From CAVLCC01 sp963624975 (lineage in GTDB: Bacteria; Actinomycetota; Coriobacteriia; Coriobacteriales; CADBOM01): a stretch of 64,000 nucleotides of DNA. Positions within the stretch are counted from its first letter, which is position 1. Each line of letters begins with the position of its first letter. Positions 1 to 7,750 of the stretch are shown in pieces. The position numbers and the translations under genes are program-made. The stretch spans positions 1-64,000 of the forward strand of contig CAVFRF010000046.1 in NCBI GenBank assembly GCA_963624975.1, written 5' to 3'. The notes beneath the pieces are model-generated. The model did not search any database. It was given only the letters and a program-made list of their open reading frames with translations, and had not been told where the DNA came from.

Positions 1-75
1 CTCAACAACTGCGTGGGCGGCATGAACATCGACGCCGTGAAGGCCGCTCGGAAACTAGCTACACTCTACCAAGTT

Positions 76-573
76 TTACGCGATTTCCTGCACTTTTCCT
101 GTTTGAAGAGAACTCTTCACGTCGATGACCCTCTGATTGGACGAGCCCCTCCATTTGGTCGACATCGTCTTGAGCGACTCCACGAAGGGACCGTCGACCA
201 GCACGTCGCAGTGGGTGAGCAGCTCGCGCGCATCGGAGCCTGCGGCTCCCGACTCCAGCGCCTCGTAGGTGTAGCCCGAGTACGCCCACACGTCCAGCCC
301 GTTGGCATGGCACCAGCGGGCTATCTCGATGAGGGGCTGCGGCTGCACGAAAGGCTCTCCGCCCGTGAGCGTAACGCCCTTGAGCAGCGGGTTGGCCTTC
401 ATGGCATCGGCGAGCTGCTGCGTGTCTACCAGCTCGCCGCCGCTCATGCTGTGCGTCTGCGGGTTGTGGCACCCGGGGCACGCATGCGGGCAGCCCTGGG
501 TGAATATGGCGAAGCGGAAGCCCGGGCCGTCCACAATCGAGTCGTTCACCGTTCCGGAAATCCTCAGCTCCAT
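76..573 (-). CDS. nrdG: Anaerobic ribonucleotide reductase activating protein
   Basis: Radical SAM activase that installs the glycyl radical on NrdD. The 165-residue product has the cluster motif CxxxCxxC in TQGCPHACPGCHN, followed by a GGEPF SAM-binding segment, as in NrdG. I start at the ATG at 573 because GGGAAGG sits at ribosome-binding distance upstream and the family begins close to this point; the longer open frame to 738 adds a basic, Arg-rich stretch that looks non-coding. It lies 191 bases downstream of nrdD on the same strand, the usual partner order. Identification is firm; the start is the only uncertain point. Confidence 0.93.
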   Translation of the reverse strand: MELRISGTVNDSIVDGPGFRFAIFTQGCPHACPGCHNPQTHSMSGGELVDTQQLADAMKANPLLKGVTLTGGEPFVQPQPLIEIARWCHANGLDVWAYSGYTYEALESGAAGSDARELLTHCDVLVDGPFVESLKTMSTKWRGSSNQRVIDVKSSLQTGKVQEIA

Positions 574-764
574 GATATGGCCCTTCCCCGCCGTCACCTG
601 CATGCCCGCGTTCACAGGCACTGCGCCATTGCCGCGCCTATGCAGCGAGTCTGCGAGAGAAACCCGCTCTCCCGCAGACTCGCCGTCTCGTTCATCCACA
701 CCGCACCGCCGCTTCGCGGTGCGTCGCCGCAGCCGCATGGCTACAGCACCGTCTCACCCTCATT

Positions 765-3131
765 CTAGATGCTGTGCTTGACCCTGTCGTGCTCCTCGGC
801 CCTCTTGCCGTCGTTGAACCTGTCGAGCGTGCCCACGAGGTAGCCCGTGATCCTGCGGATGCGCTCGAACTTGGGTCCGCCCTCGCTCTCGGAACGTCCG
901 CACTGCGGGCACGTGTCTCCGATGATGCCGTTGTAGCCGCACACCGGGTCGCGGTCGACGGGGTGGTTGATCGAGCCGTAGCCGATGCCCACGTCGTGCA
1001 TGTGGCGAATCACGGCCTCGAACGCCTCGAGGTTGTCCAGCGGGTCGCCGTCAAGCTCCACGTAGCTGATGTGCCCCGCGTTGGTGAGCGCGTGGTACGG
1101 TGCCTCGATCGACAGCTTGTCGAACGCCGAAATCGGGTAGTACACCGGCACATGGAAGCTGTTGGTGTAGTAGTCGCGGTTGGTCACGCCCTCGATCGAG
1201 CCGTAGCGCTCGCGATCCATGCGCACGAAGCGTCCCGAAAGCCCCTCGGCCGGAGTGGCCAGCAGCGTGAAGTTGAGGTGCATCTCCTGCGTCTTCTTGT
1301 CGAGGAAGTCGCGCATGTAGCCCACGATCTCGAGTCCGAGGTTCTGCGCGCGCTCGCTCTGGCCGTGATGTTCGCCGATGAGGGCCACCAGCGTCTCGGC
1401 CAGGCCGATGAAGCCCACCGACAGCGTGCCATGCTTGAGTACCTCGCGCTGCTCGTCGTCCCAGTCCAGCTTCTCGGAGTCGATCCACACGCCCTGCCCC
1501 ATGAGGAACGGCGCGTTGTAGACCTTCTTGCGGCACTGGATCTCGAACCTCTCGAGCAGCTGCTTGCACACCAGGTTGAGCTTGCTGTCCAGCAACTCGA
1601 AGAACAGCTCGATGTCGCCCTTGCTCCTGATGCCCAGACGCGGGAGGTTGATCGAGGTGAACGAGAGGTTGCCCCTGCCGGGCGTGACCTCGCGGGCCCT
1701 GTCGTAGGCGTTCGCCATCACGCGGGTGCGGCATCCCATGTACGAGATCTCGGTCTCGGGCGTGCCCTTGTAGTACTGCAGGTTGTAGGGCGCGTCCTGG
1801 AACGAGAAGTTGGGGAACAGCCTCTTGGCCGAGCAGCGGCACGCCAGCTTGAACAGGTCGTAGTTGGGGTCGCCCGGATTGAAGCTCACGCCATCCTTCA
1901 CGCGGAAGATCTGGATGGGGAAGATCGGGGTCTCGCCATGGCCCAGGCCGGCCTCGGTGGCCAGCAGGATGTTGCGCACGACCATGCGGCCCTCGGGCGA
2001 GGTGTCCATGCCGTAGTTGATGGACGAGAACGGCGTCTGCGCGCCGGCGCGCGAGTGCATGGTGTTGAGGTTGTGGATGAACGCCTCCATGGCCTGGTAG
2101 GTGGCCCTGTCGGTGTCGGTCTCCGCCGAGCGCGCGGCGTACTCCTGCGCCTTCTCCACGGTGATGTCGTTCACGCCGAGGGCCACGATCAGCGCCTTCT
2201 TCTCGGCGGCAACGTACTCCGCGTCCATCTTGAGCGAGGGTTGCTTGCCGGTGGCTTCGCACGTCTCCTCCACCACGGCCTTCACGTCGTCGACCCTGTC
2301 GGCCATGCCGCACAGCAGGTCGAACGCCGCAGCCAGGTTCTTCTTGTACTTGCTCTTGAACGTCTTGGCCACGCCGATGGCCATGCCGTAGTCGAAGTTG
2401 CAGATGGACTGTCCGCCGTGCTGGTCGTTCTGGTTGGACTGGATGGCGATGCAGGCCAGCGCCGAATAGCTCGTGATCGAGTTGGGCTCGCGCAGCACGC
2501 CATGGCCGGTGGAGAAGCCGTCGTGGAACAGCTTGATGATGTCGATCTGGGTGCACGTGGTGGTGAGGGTGTAGAAATCCATATCGTGGATGTGGATATC
2601 GCCCTCCCTGTGAGCCTTGGAGAACTCGGGGTCGATGACCTTCATCTCGTAGTACTTCTTGGCCGACTCCGAGCCGTACTTGAGCATGGTGCCCATGGCG
2701 GTGTCGGCGTCGATGTTGGCGTTCTCGCGCTTGATGTTGGAGTCCACGGCCGTCGACGAGGTAATCTCGTCGAGGGTCTTCATGAGCGAGGTGTTGGACT
2801 CGCGGATGCGGCTCCTCTCGTCGCGGTAGCGAATGTAGCGCTTGGCGATCCACACGAAGCCGTTCTCGATGAGCACCTCTTCCACGAGGTCCTGAACGCC
2901 CTCGACCGTGGGAGTGCCCTCGATGGCTCCGCACGAGAGCTTCACTACCACCTGGTCTGCCAGGCTCTCGGCAGTCTTGCGGCTGTTGAGCTTTCCGGAT
3001 GCCACGAACGCCTTCTCGATCGCGTCCACGATCTTGGTCTTGTCGAACGGAGCAGCTCTGCCGTCCCTCTTGATGATGCTATCGACCACGTAGGTGGTTC
3101 CGAAAGTTGGGCGCACTTCCCTATCCCTCAT
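765..3131 (-). CDS. nrdD: Anaerobic (class III) ribonucleoside-triphosphate reductase
   Basis: Oxygen-sensitive glycyl-radical enzyme that makes dNTPs from NTPs. The 788-residue protein has an N-terminal ATP-cone (about residues 15-105, allosteric control), the large catalytic barrel, a C-terminal zinc site with Cys731 and the CPQC pair at 741-744, and the glycyl-radical segment RRITGYLVG with the radical glycine near residue 763. The start at 3131 has AAGGAG seven bases upstream. nrdG follows. The upstream region carries two NrdR-box-like palindromes, so repression by NrdR is likely. Length and motifs are typical of the family. Confidence 0.97.
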   Translation of the reverse strand: MRDREVRPTFGTTYVVDSIIKRDGRAAPFDKTKIVDAIEKAFVASGKLNSRKTAESLADQVVVKLSCGAIEGTPTVEGVQDLVEEVLIENGFVWIAKRYIRYRDERSRIRESNTSLMKTLDEITSSTAVDSNIKRENANIDADTAMGTMLKYGSESAKKYYEMKVIDPEFSKAHREGDIHIHDMDFYTLTTTCTQIDIIKLFHDGFSTGHGVLREPNSITSYSALACIAIQSNQNDQHGGQSICNFDYGMAIGVAKTFKSKYKKNLAAAFDLLCGMADRVDDVKAVVEETCEATGKQPSLKMDAEYVAAEKKALIVALGVNDITVEKAQEYAARSAETDTDRATYQAMEAFIHNLNTMHSRAGAQTPFSSINYGMDTSPEGRMVVRNILLATEAGLGHGETPIFPIQIFRVKDGVSFNPGDPNYDLFKLACRCSAKRLFPNFSFQDAPYNLQYYKGTPETEISYMGCRTRVMANAYDRAREVTPGRGNLSFTSINLPRLGIRSKGDIELFFELLDSKLNLVCKQLLERFEIQCRKKVYNAPFLMGQGVWIDSEKLDWDDEQREVLKHGTLSVGFIGLAETLVALIGEHHGQSERAQNLGLEIVGYMRDFLDKKTQEMHLNFTLLATPAEGLSGRFVRMDRERYGSIEGVTNRDYYTNSFHVPVYYPISAFDKLSIEAPYHALTNAGHISYVELDGDPLDNLEAFEAVIRHMHDVGIGYGSINHPVDRDPVCGYNGIIGDTCPQCGRSESEGGPKFERIRRITGYLVGTLDRFNDGKRAEEHDRVKHSI

Positions 3132-3203
3132 CGCTAGGCTCCTTCTTCTGCCGTCGGGTCAACACAACGCCTCTAGGGGTGAAGAGGCGTTTTGATTCCG
3201 GAT

Positions 3204-3219
3204 TTACAATATCTTGCGT
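3204..3219. promoter_or_regulatory. NrdR box, weaker copy
   Basis: TTACAATATCTTGCGT matches about 12 of 16 positions of the known NrdR consensus ACACWATATATWGTGT. It is nearer to nrdD than the perfect copy and is offset from it by 53 bases, close to five DNA turns, which would put both boxes on the same helix face. NrdR itself is not in the window. Confidence 0.65.
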
Positions 3220-3256
3220 CTTTGCGAAGACCTCTGCAGTTGCGCTATGTTTCAAA

Positions 3257-3272
3257 ACACAATATATTGTGT
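3257..3272. promoter_or_regulatory. NrdR box, perfect copy
   Basis: ACACAATATATTGTGT fits the NrdR consensus at every position and is the core of a 24-base perfect palindrome at 3253-3276. It lies about 125 bases upstream of the nrdD start. The 3132-3461 stretch between nrdD and rsgA has no other feature that I can support. Confidence 0.82.
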
Positions 3273-3461
3273 TTTGCCTTCGCTTGATGCAATACATATG
3301 GTATCTTCTTAAGCCGCTTAAAGTTTCGAGAAATCGTGCGAAGTGCCTTGTCAGTTTTGACGAAATTGCCTCGCCGCAAGCAAACCACGCGGTAGCAAGC
3401 CCATCGTTCGACGAGTGCCGAAGAAGGAATTTTGGCGAACGGCTTCGAGTGCCGATGAAGG

Positions 3462-4487
3462 CTACACTCGGGCGTGAGGGTGGTCCTTGTGCTCCACCTC
3501 GGACAGGATCGAGAGATACGAATCCACGCGGCGCTGGGTCAGCTCGCCGGACCGCACCGCGGCGGCCACCTCGCAGCCGGGCTCGCCCGAATGGCGGCAG
3601 TCCCGGAACTTGCAGCACGCGGCCAGCTCCTGGATGTCGGGGAAGGCCATCTCCACGCCTGTGCGCGAACCCGTGAGCAGAAACGAGCGCAGGCCCGGCG
3701 AGTCGATGAGAAGGCCTCCGCCCGGAAGCACCACCATCCTGCGCGATATCGTGGTGTGGCGGCCCTTGCCGTCCTTCTCGCGCACCTCGCCCGTGCGCTG
3801 GAGGTCGTCTCCCAGCATGGCGTTCAACAGGCTCGACTTGCCCACTCCCGACTTACCTAGGAGCGCGGCCACGTGCCCGCGCTCCACATGCGATGCGAGC
3901 TGCTCGACGCCCTCGCCCGTAGCGGCCGACTCGGCGATCACCGGCACGTCGCATGCGCTTCTGGCCACGGCCGCCAGAACCTCGGGCAGCTGGCCCTCGG
4001 GCAGCTTGTCGGCCTTGCTCAACACGACCACGGGGTCGGCTCCGCTCTGATACGCCATGGTGAGCTGGCGCTCCAGATGGCTCAGGCTCGCCAGCGCCTC
4101 GGGAGCCGGCAGCACCACGAACACCGTGTCGATGTTGGCGGCCAGCACCTGCTGGCGACCCTTGCGGCCCTTGTCGGGGCGCGAAAGCATGTTCCTGCGT
4201 GGCAGCACGGCCGAGATCACCGCGTTCTCGTGCCCCTCGGGAAAGTCGACCACGACCCAGTCGCCTATGGCGGCCAGCGTCTCGGAGCCCTTCACGAGCT
4301 TCGCCGTGTGCTCGGCCCTGTAGCTGCCGCCTTCCACGCACACTAGCGGAAGGCTCCGGTCGAGCTGCACCACACGCCCCAGCACGCGTTCGCCCTCAAC
4401 CGGGGCAAGGCCGGTGCACGCGGCCTCGAAGTCGGACTCGACCTCGGCAGGCACGTGCAGCGATTCGAAACTCGGAACTCCCGCCAT
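3462..4487 (-). CDS. rsgA: Ribosome small-subunit-dependent GTPase A
   Basis: Circularly permuted GTPase that helps late maturation of the 30S subunit. The 341-residue product has an N-terminal OB-fold (about 30-100), the G4-like SKAD at 157-160, the P-loop GKSGVGKSSL at 211-220, a DSPG G3 motif, and a C-terminal zinc knuckle built from CCKFRDCRH and a later Cys. G4 coming before G1 is the permutation expected of RsgA. It is the last gene of the punA-trkH run, three bases after the preceding gene. GAGGTAG precedes the ATG. Confidence 0.95.
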   Translation of the reverse strand: MAGVPSFESLHVPAEVESDFEAACTGLAPVEGERVLGRVVQLDRSLPLVCVEGGSYRAEHTAKLVKGSETLAAIGDWVVVDFPEGHENAVISAVLPRRNMLSRPDKGRKGRQQVLAANIDTVFVVLPAPEALASLSHLERQLTMAYQSGADPVVVLSKADKLPEGQLPEVLAAVARSACDVPVIAESAATGEGVEQLASHVERGHVAALLGKSGVGKSSLLNAMLGDDLQRTGEVREKDGKGRHTTISRRMVVLPGGGLLIDSPGLRSFLLTGSRTGVEMAFPDIQELAACCKFRDCRHSGEPGCEVAAAVRSGELTQRRVDSYLSILSEVEHKDHPHARV

Positions 4488-4490
4488 GCG

Positions 4491-5147
4491 CTACCTCAAC
4501 CGCTCCGTGAGACGCCAGTACAGCACGCCCAGGCTCAGGCCCAGCACCAATATCGCGATGGCCACGAAGAACTTGAACGTATCGATCTCGTGCACTGCCG
4601 CGGAGCCGTCGGTGGTCATCTCCACCGAAGCCGCATGCACGTCGATGTCGCCGTCGTGCTCGGGGCAGTCCACATGGAAGGTGCCGCTCACGGTGATGAT
4701 GTCGCCTATCTCGCCGTAGCGCCCGTAATGCTGAATGTTGTCGGCTTCGGCCACGCTCATGTAGATTCCGATGGCCGAACCGTCCTGCGAGATGGAGATC
4801 CAGCGGTGCTCGGAGTCGGCGACTATGGCCTCGCCCACCACCTCGCCGGTAACGATTACCATTTTGCCGTCCATGTTCTCGTCCACGTTGATGAGGTCGC
4901 GTATCGAATCCTGGCCGTCGGTGCCGAAGATGTACTGCGACTCGATGGCCTGAAGCTCTCCCACGTTGCCCACCGCCAGGGTGTCGGCCTCGTTCTGAGT
5001 GGTCTCCGGGGCCTCCTCGGCATATGCGGCCGTCGGCAACGCGACCCCGGCCGACAAAGCGACCGCCGCGGTCAGCAGCGCAGCCGGCGCGAGCACCAGC
5101 ACCGCTCTCAAGCGGCGGCACAGTCTATGCACGCAAGCCTTCGTCAT
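4491..5147 (-). CDS. Secreted or membrane-anchored OB-fold-like protein of unknown function
   Basis: I do not recognise a named family. The 218-residue product has a basic N-terminus and a hydrophobic signal segment ending near an AYAEE-type cleavage site (about residue 43), then a small beta-rich extracytoplasmic domain (about 75-175) reminiscent of the nucleic-acid-binding-type OB fold, and a C-terminal membrane helix (about 190-210) followed by a short basic tail. It overlaps the trkH stop by four bases and lies three bases from rsgA, so all three are probably co-translated. A link to cation transport or envelope stress is only positional. Confidence 0.6.
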   Translation of the reverse strand: MTKACVHRLCRRLRAVLVLAPAALLTAAVALSAGVALPTAAYAEEAPETTQNEADTLAVGNVGELQAIESQYIFGTDGQDSIRDLINVDENMDGKMVIVTGEVVGEAIVADSEHRWISISQDGSAIGIYMSVAEADNIQHYGRYGEIGDIITVSGTFHVDCPEHDGDIDVHAASVEMTTDGSAAVHEIDTFKFFVAIAILVLGLSLGVLYWRLTERLR

Positions 5148-6670
5148 CTCGCAGCCGACCTCCTCCCCACCGGCCTAAGCGACGCGATGAGCGCGGCGAT
5201 CGTGGCCATCACCGACAGGAATTCCAGACGGCCCAGCCACATCTGCACGAAGTAGGTGATCTTGAGCGCAAGTGGCGCGGTCGAAGAGGCCAGCCCCATG
5301 GTGAGGCCGTTGTTGGACGTGGCCGAGATTGATTCGAAGAGCGCCTGGTCGCCACGGTACCCGCAGGCCACGCCCACGAACATGCCCACCATGAACGACG
5401 CGATGTAGAGCACCAGTATCACGGCTGCCACGCGCACGGCGCTCTGCTTGAGGGGCTTCTTGCCCAGGTTCTCGTAGGTGGGCACCATCTTGGCGGAGTC
5501 GGGCGAAAGCACCTGCTTGACCTGCGTGACGAGATCCTTGGCCAGGATGCCCAGCCTTATGACCTTCATGCCGCCCGCCATCGACTCCGACATTCCGCCC
5601 ACGGCCATGGCGCACGCCAGCATCATGAACGCGCCCATCGACACGAGGTTGCCCAGCTGGGTGGGCGTGAGGTCCGAAAATCCACAGCTGGTGGCGGCCG
5701 ACACCAGGGTAAACACTCCCTTGCGCATCAGCGTGCCCAGGTCGATGAAGTGGTTGCCCACCAGCAGCATCGTGAGAAAACCCGCCAGCACGGCCAGCAT
5801 CCACACGGCATAGACCCTAAGCTCGTAGTTCTTGAAGAAGTCCGACAGGTGCCCCTTGAACGCGCGGATGAACAGCGCGAGGCTGATGGAGCCTATGAGC
5901 ATAATGACCATGAGCATGACCTCGAGCACCCAGCTGTGGTAATAGGTGACGCCCATGGAGTTGACGGTAAAGCCGCCGGTCACGTATGCGGCGATGGTGG
6001 TGCCGATGCCGTGGAACAGCGCCATCTTGGGCGAGATGCCCTTCACGGCCAGCACGATCGCGCAGGCGATGCCGCCCACCAGCACCACGATGATCGAGAA
6101 ACCGCCGATGAACCTCACCGTCTGCTTGATCTCGGGCATCACGTGGTCGTGGCGTCCTTCGGCGTAGTAGAGCGACGCCCTGCTGCCGCTGCGCACGAAC
6201 GCGCCGATCGACAGCGCCACCACCACGATGCCCTGGCCGCCGATGAACTGCAGCACGAACCTCCACATGATGTCGGACAGCGACATGTGCTCGATGTCGA
6301 CGCACAGCGAAAACCCGGTGGTGGTAAAGCTCGACATGCCCTCGAACACGCTGTCGAAGTAGCTGCTGTAGTGTCCCGACAGGTAGAGCGGGATTGCGGC
6401 GAAAAGCGAGCACACCAGCCATGCCAGCGCGGTGATCACCACAGCCTGGCGGCGCTTGAGGTTGGCGATGTTGATCTTGCACATGCACATCGCGAAGCCC
6501 GCTGCAAACGATGCGCCGATGCCGATCGTGTAGTTCACGGCGATCACGGTGTTGCGCTGCACGAGGGCTATGGCCAGCGGGATGAGCATCGCAATGCCGG
6601 TGAACACCACCAGGTAACCCAGATAGTGAAAGACTATGCGGAAGTCCTCTGCTTTCAGACGTGGCCACAT
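5144..6670 (-). CDS. trkH: TrkH/KtrB-family potassium uptake membrane protein
   Basis: Pore-forming subunit of a K+ (or Na+-coupled K+) uptake system. The 508-residue protein is strongly hydrophobic and shows the four selectivity-filter loops of the family: TTTGFS, VTGGFT, ATSCGFS and TSNNGLT. A cytosolic gating partner (TrkA or KtrA, an RCK/TrkA-N protein) is not in this window and must be encoded elsewhere. It is in the middle of a leftward run with a small membrane protein upstream and an OB-fold-like secreted protein overlapping downstream. Whether it is Trk or Ktr type cannot be decided from sequence alone. Confidence 0.9.
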   Translation of the reverse strand: MWPRLKAEDFRIVFHYLGYLVVFTGIAMLIPLAIALVQRNTVIAVNYTIGIGASFAAGFAMCMCKINIANLKRRQAVVITALAWLVCSLFAAIPLYLSGHYSSYFDSVFEGMSSFTTTGFSLCVDIEHMSLSDIMWRFVLQFIGGQGIVVVALSIGAFVRSGSRASLYYAEGRHDHVMPEIKQTVRFIGGFSIIVVLVGGIACAIVLAVKGISPKMALFHGIGTTIAAYVTGGFTVNSMGVTYYHSWVLEVMLMVIMLIGSISLALFIRAFKGHLSDFFKNYELRVYAVWMLAVLAGFLTMLLVGNHFIDLGTLMRKGVFTLVSAATSCGFSDLTPTQLGNLVSMGAFMMLACAMAVGGMSESMAGGMKVIRLGILAKDLVTQVKQVLSPDSAKMVPTYENLGKKPLKQSAVRVAAVILVLYIASFMVGMFVGVACGYRGDQALFESISATSNNGLTMGLASSTAPLALKITYFVQMWLGRLEFLSVMATIAALIASLRPVGRRSAAR

Positions 6671-6674
6671 AGCG

Positions 6675-6812
6675 CTACCCCAGCAATGCCTTCAGGATCA
6701 TGGCGATCGCGTACATCACGCCGATGAACAGCAGCAACGTGAGCATCACGGTGGAGATGCCCCGGGCAAATCCCCTCGCCTTGTTGCGGTCTATGTGCTT
6801 CTTCGCGTCCAT
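6675..6812 (-). CDS. Small single-span membrane protein
   Basis: A 45-residue frame with a basic N-terminal half (MDAKKHIDRNKARG) and one membrane helix (about 20-42). It lies between punA and trkH, four bases before the trkH start and 35 bases after punA, which is the spacing of a real operon member. A GGAG occurs upstream but at a long distance. Small size and lack of a recognised family keep confidence moderate; it could be an accessory subunit of the TrkH transporter, but nothing proves this. Confidence 0.5.
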   Translation of the reverse strand: MDAKKHIDRNKARGFARGISTVMLTLLLFIGVMYAIAMILKALLG

Positions 6813-6847
6813 GTCGCCAGTCCGTCTCCTGCAAGCCCCGCCGGGAG

Positions 6848-7660
6848 CTACGAGAGCGCAGCCTCCATGATCTTGCCGAGTCTCACGGCTACATCGTCCT
6901 TGAGCGTGTTGATGTCGTCGGCCGAGATCTTCTCGGGCAGGATGCCCGCCGCCATGTTGGTTACGAGCGAGATGCCGAAGACCTCCATGCCGCAGGAGCT
7001 GGCCGCGATGACCTCGGGCACGGTGGACATTCCCACGAGGTCGGCGCCCATGGTCCTGAACGCGCGGATCTCGGCAGGAGTCTCGAACGAAGGGCCGGCC
7101 ACGGCGATGTACACTCCCTCGGCAAGCTCCACGCCAGCCTGAGCGGCAGCGGCCTTGGCCTTGGCGCGCATCTCGTGCGAGTACGCGAACGTCATGTCGG
7201 GATGTGGCACGCCGAGCCTGCTGTCGATGCCCATGGAGATGGGGTTTTGCCCCATGAGGTTGATGTGGTCGGAGATGAGGACGAAGTCCTCGACCTTGTA
7301 GCCGGTGTTGATGGCACCGGCCGCATTGGTGACGATGAGCTTCTCGACCCCGAGGAGCTTCATCACGAAGACGGGGAAGGCCACATCGGCTGCGGTGTAG
7401 CCCTCGTAGGTGTGGATGCGACCCTGCATGCAGATTGTGGGCTGCCCCGCGAAGCTTCCCAGCACGAACTTGCCGGGGTGGGCGGGGTTGGTGGAGGCCT
7501 TCATGCCGGGCACCTCGTCGAACGCGATGGTGCAATCGACCTGCATGCTGTCCACTGCGGCAGCCAGTCCGGTGCCGAGGATGATGCCCAGCTTGGGGCT
7601 GGTCGCACAACGCTGCGCTATGTAGCTGCTGGCCTTCTCGGCCTCCCCGTAGTTCACCAT
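6848..7660 (-). CDS. punA: Purine-nucleoside phosphorylase (trimeric PNP)
   Basis: Phosphorolysis of (deoxy)guanosine and inosine to base plus (deoxy)ribose-1-phosphate, for purine salvage. The 270-residue length and the motifs ILGTGL (phosphate loop), NAAGAIN, and GMSTVPEVIAA (ribose/phosphate binding) match class II trimeric PNPs. GAGAGAGGTG lies upstream of the ATG. It is the first gene of a leftward run with the small membrane protein, trkH, the OB-fold-like protein and rsgA; these share no obvious pathway, so the run may be transcriptional convenience. Confidence 0.94.
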   Translation of the reverse strand: MVNYGEAEKASSYIAQRCATSPKLGIILGTGLAAAVDSMQVDCTIAFDEVPGMKASTNPAHPGKFVLGSFAGQPTICMQGRIHTYEGYTAADVAFPVFVMKLLGVEKLIVTNAAGAINTGYKVEDFVLISDHINLMGQNPISMGIDSRLGVPHPDMTFAYSHEMRAKAKAAAAQAGVELAEGVYIAVAGPSFETPAEIRAFRTMGADLVGMSTVPEVIAASSCGMEVFGISLVTNMAAGILPEKISADDINTLKDDVAVRLGKIMEAALS

Positions 7661-7750
7661 CTAACCCGCACCTCTCTCTGCGATCCGCGCATCTAGCTCA
7701 GAACCGGCCGTTCCCATGCACCAGAACATCGCCGGTCAAGCCCATCAATA

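Noticed and set aside
13..768. 251-codon + strand frame at the left edge
   Set aside because: Antisense to nrdG, no recognisable domain. A few residues at the extreme left edge could be the tail of another gene (a frame ends at TGA 23-25), but this is too short to support.
774..3137. 787-codon open frame on the + strand
   Set aside because: It is the antisense shadow of nrdD. The product is His/Val/Leu/Asp-rich low-complexity with no domain, whereas the reverse frame is a full class III reductase.
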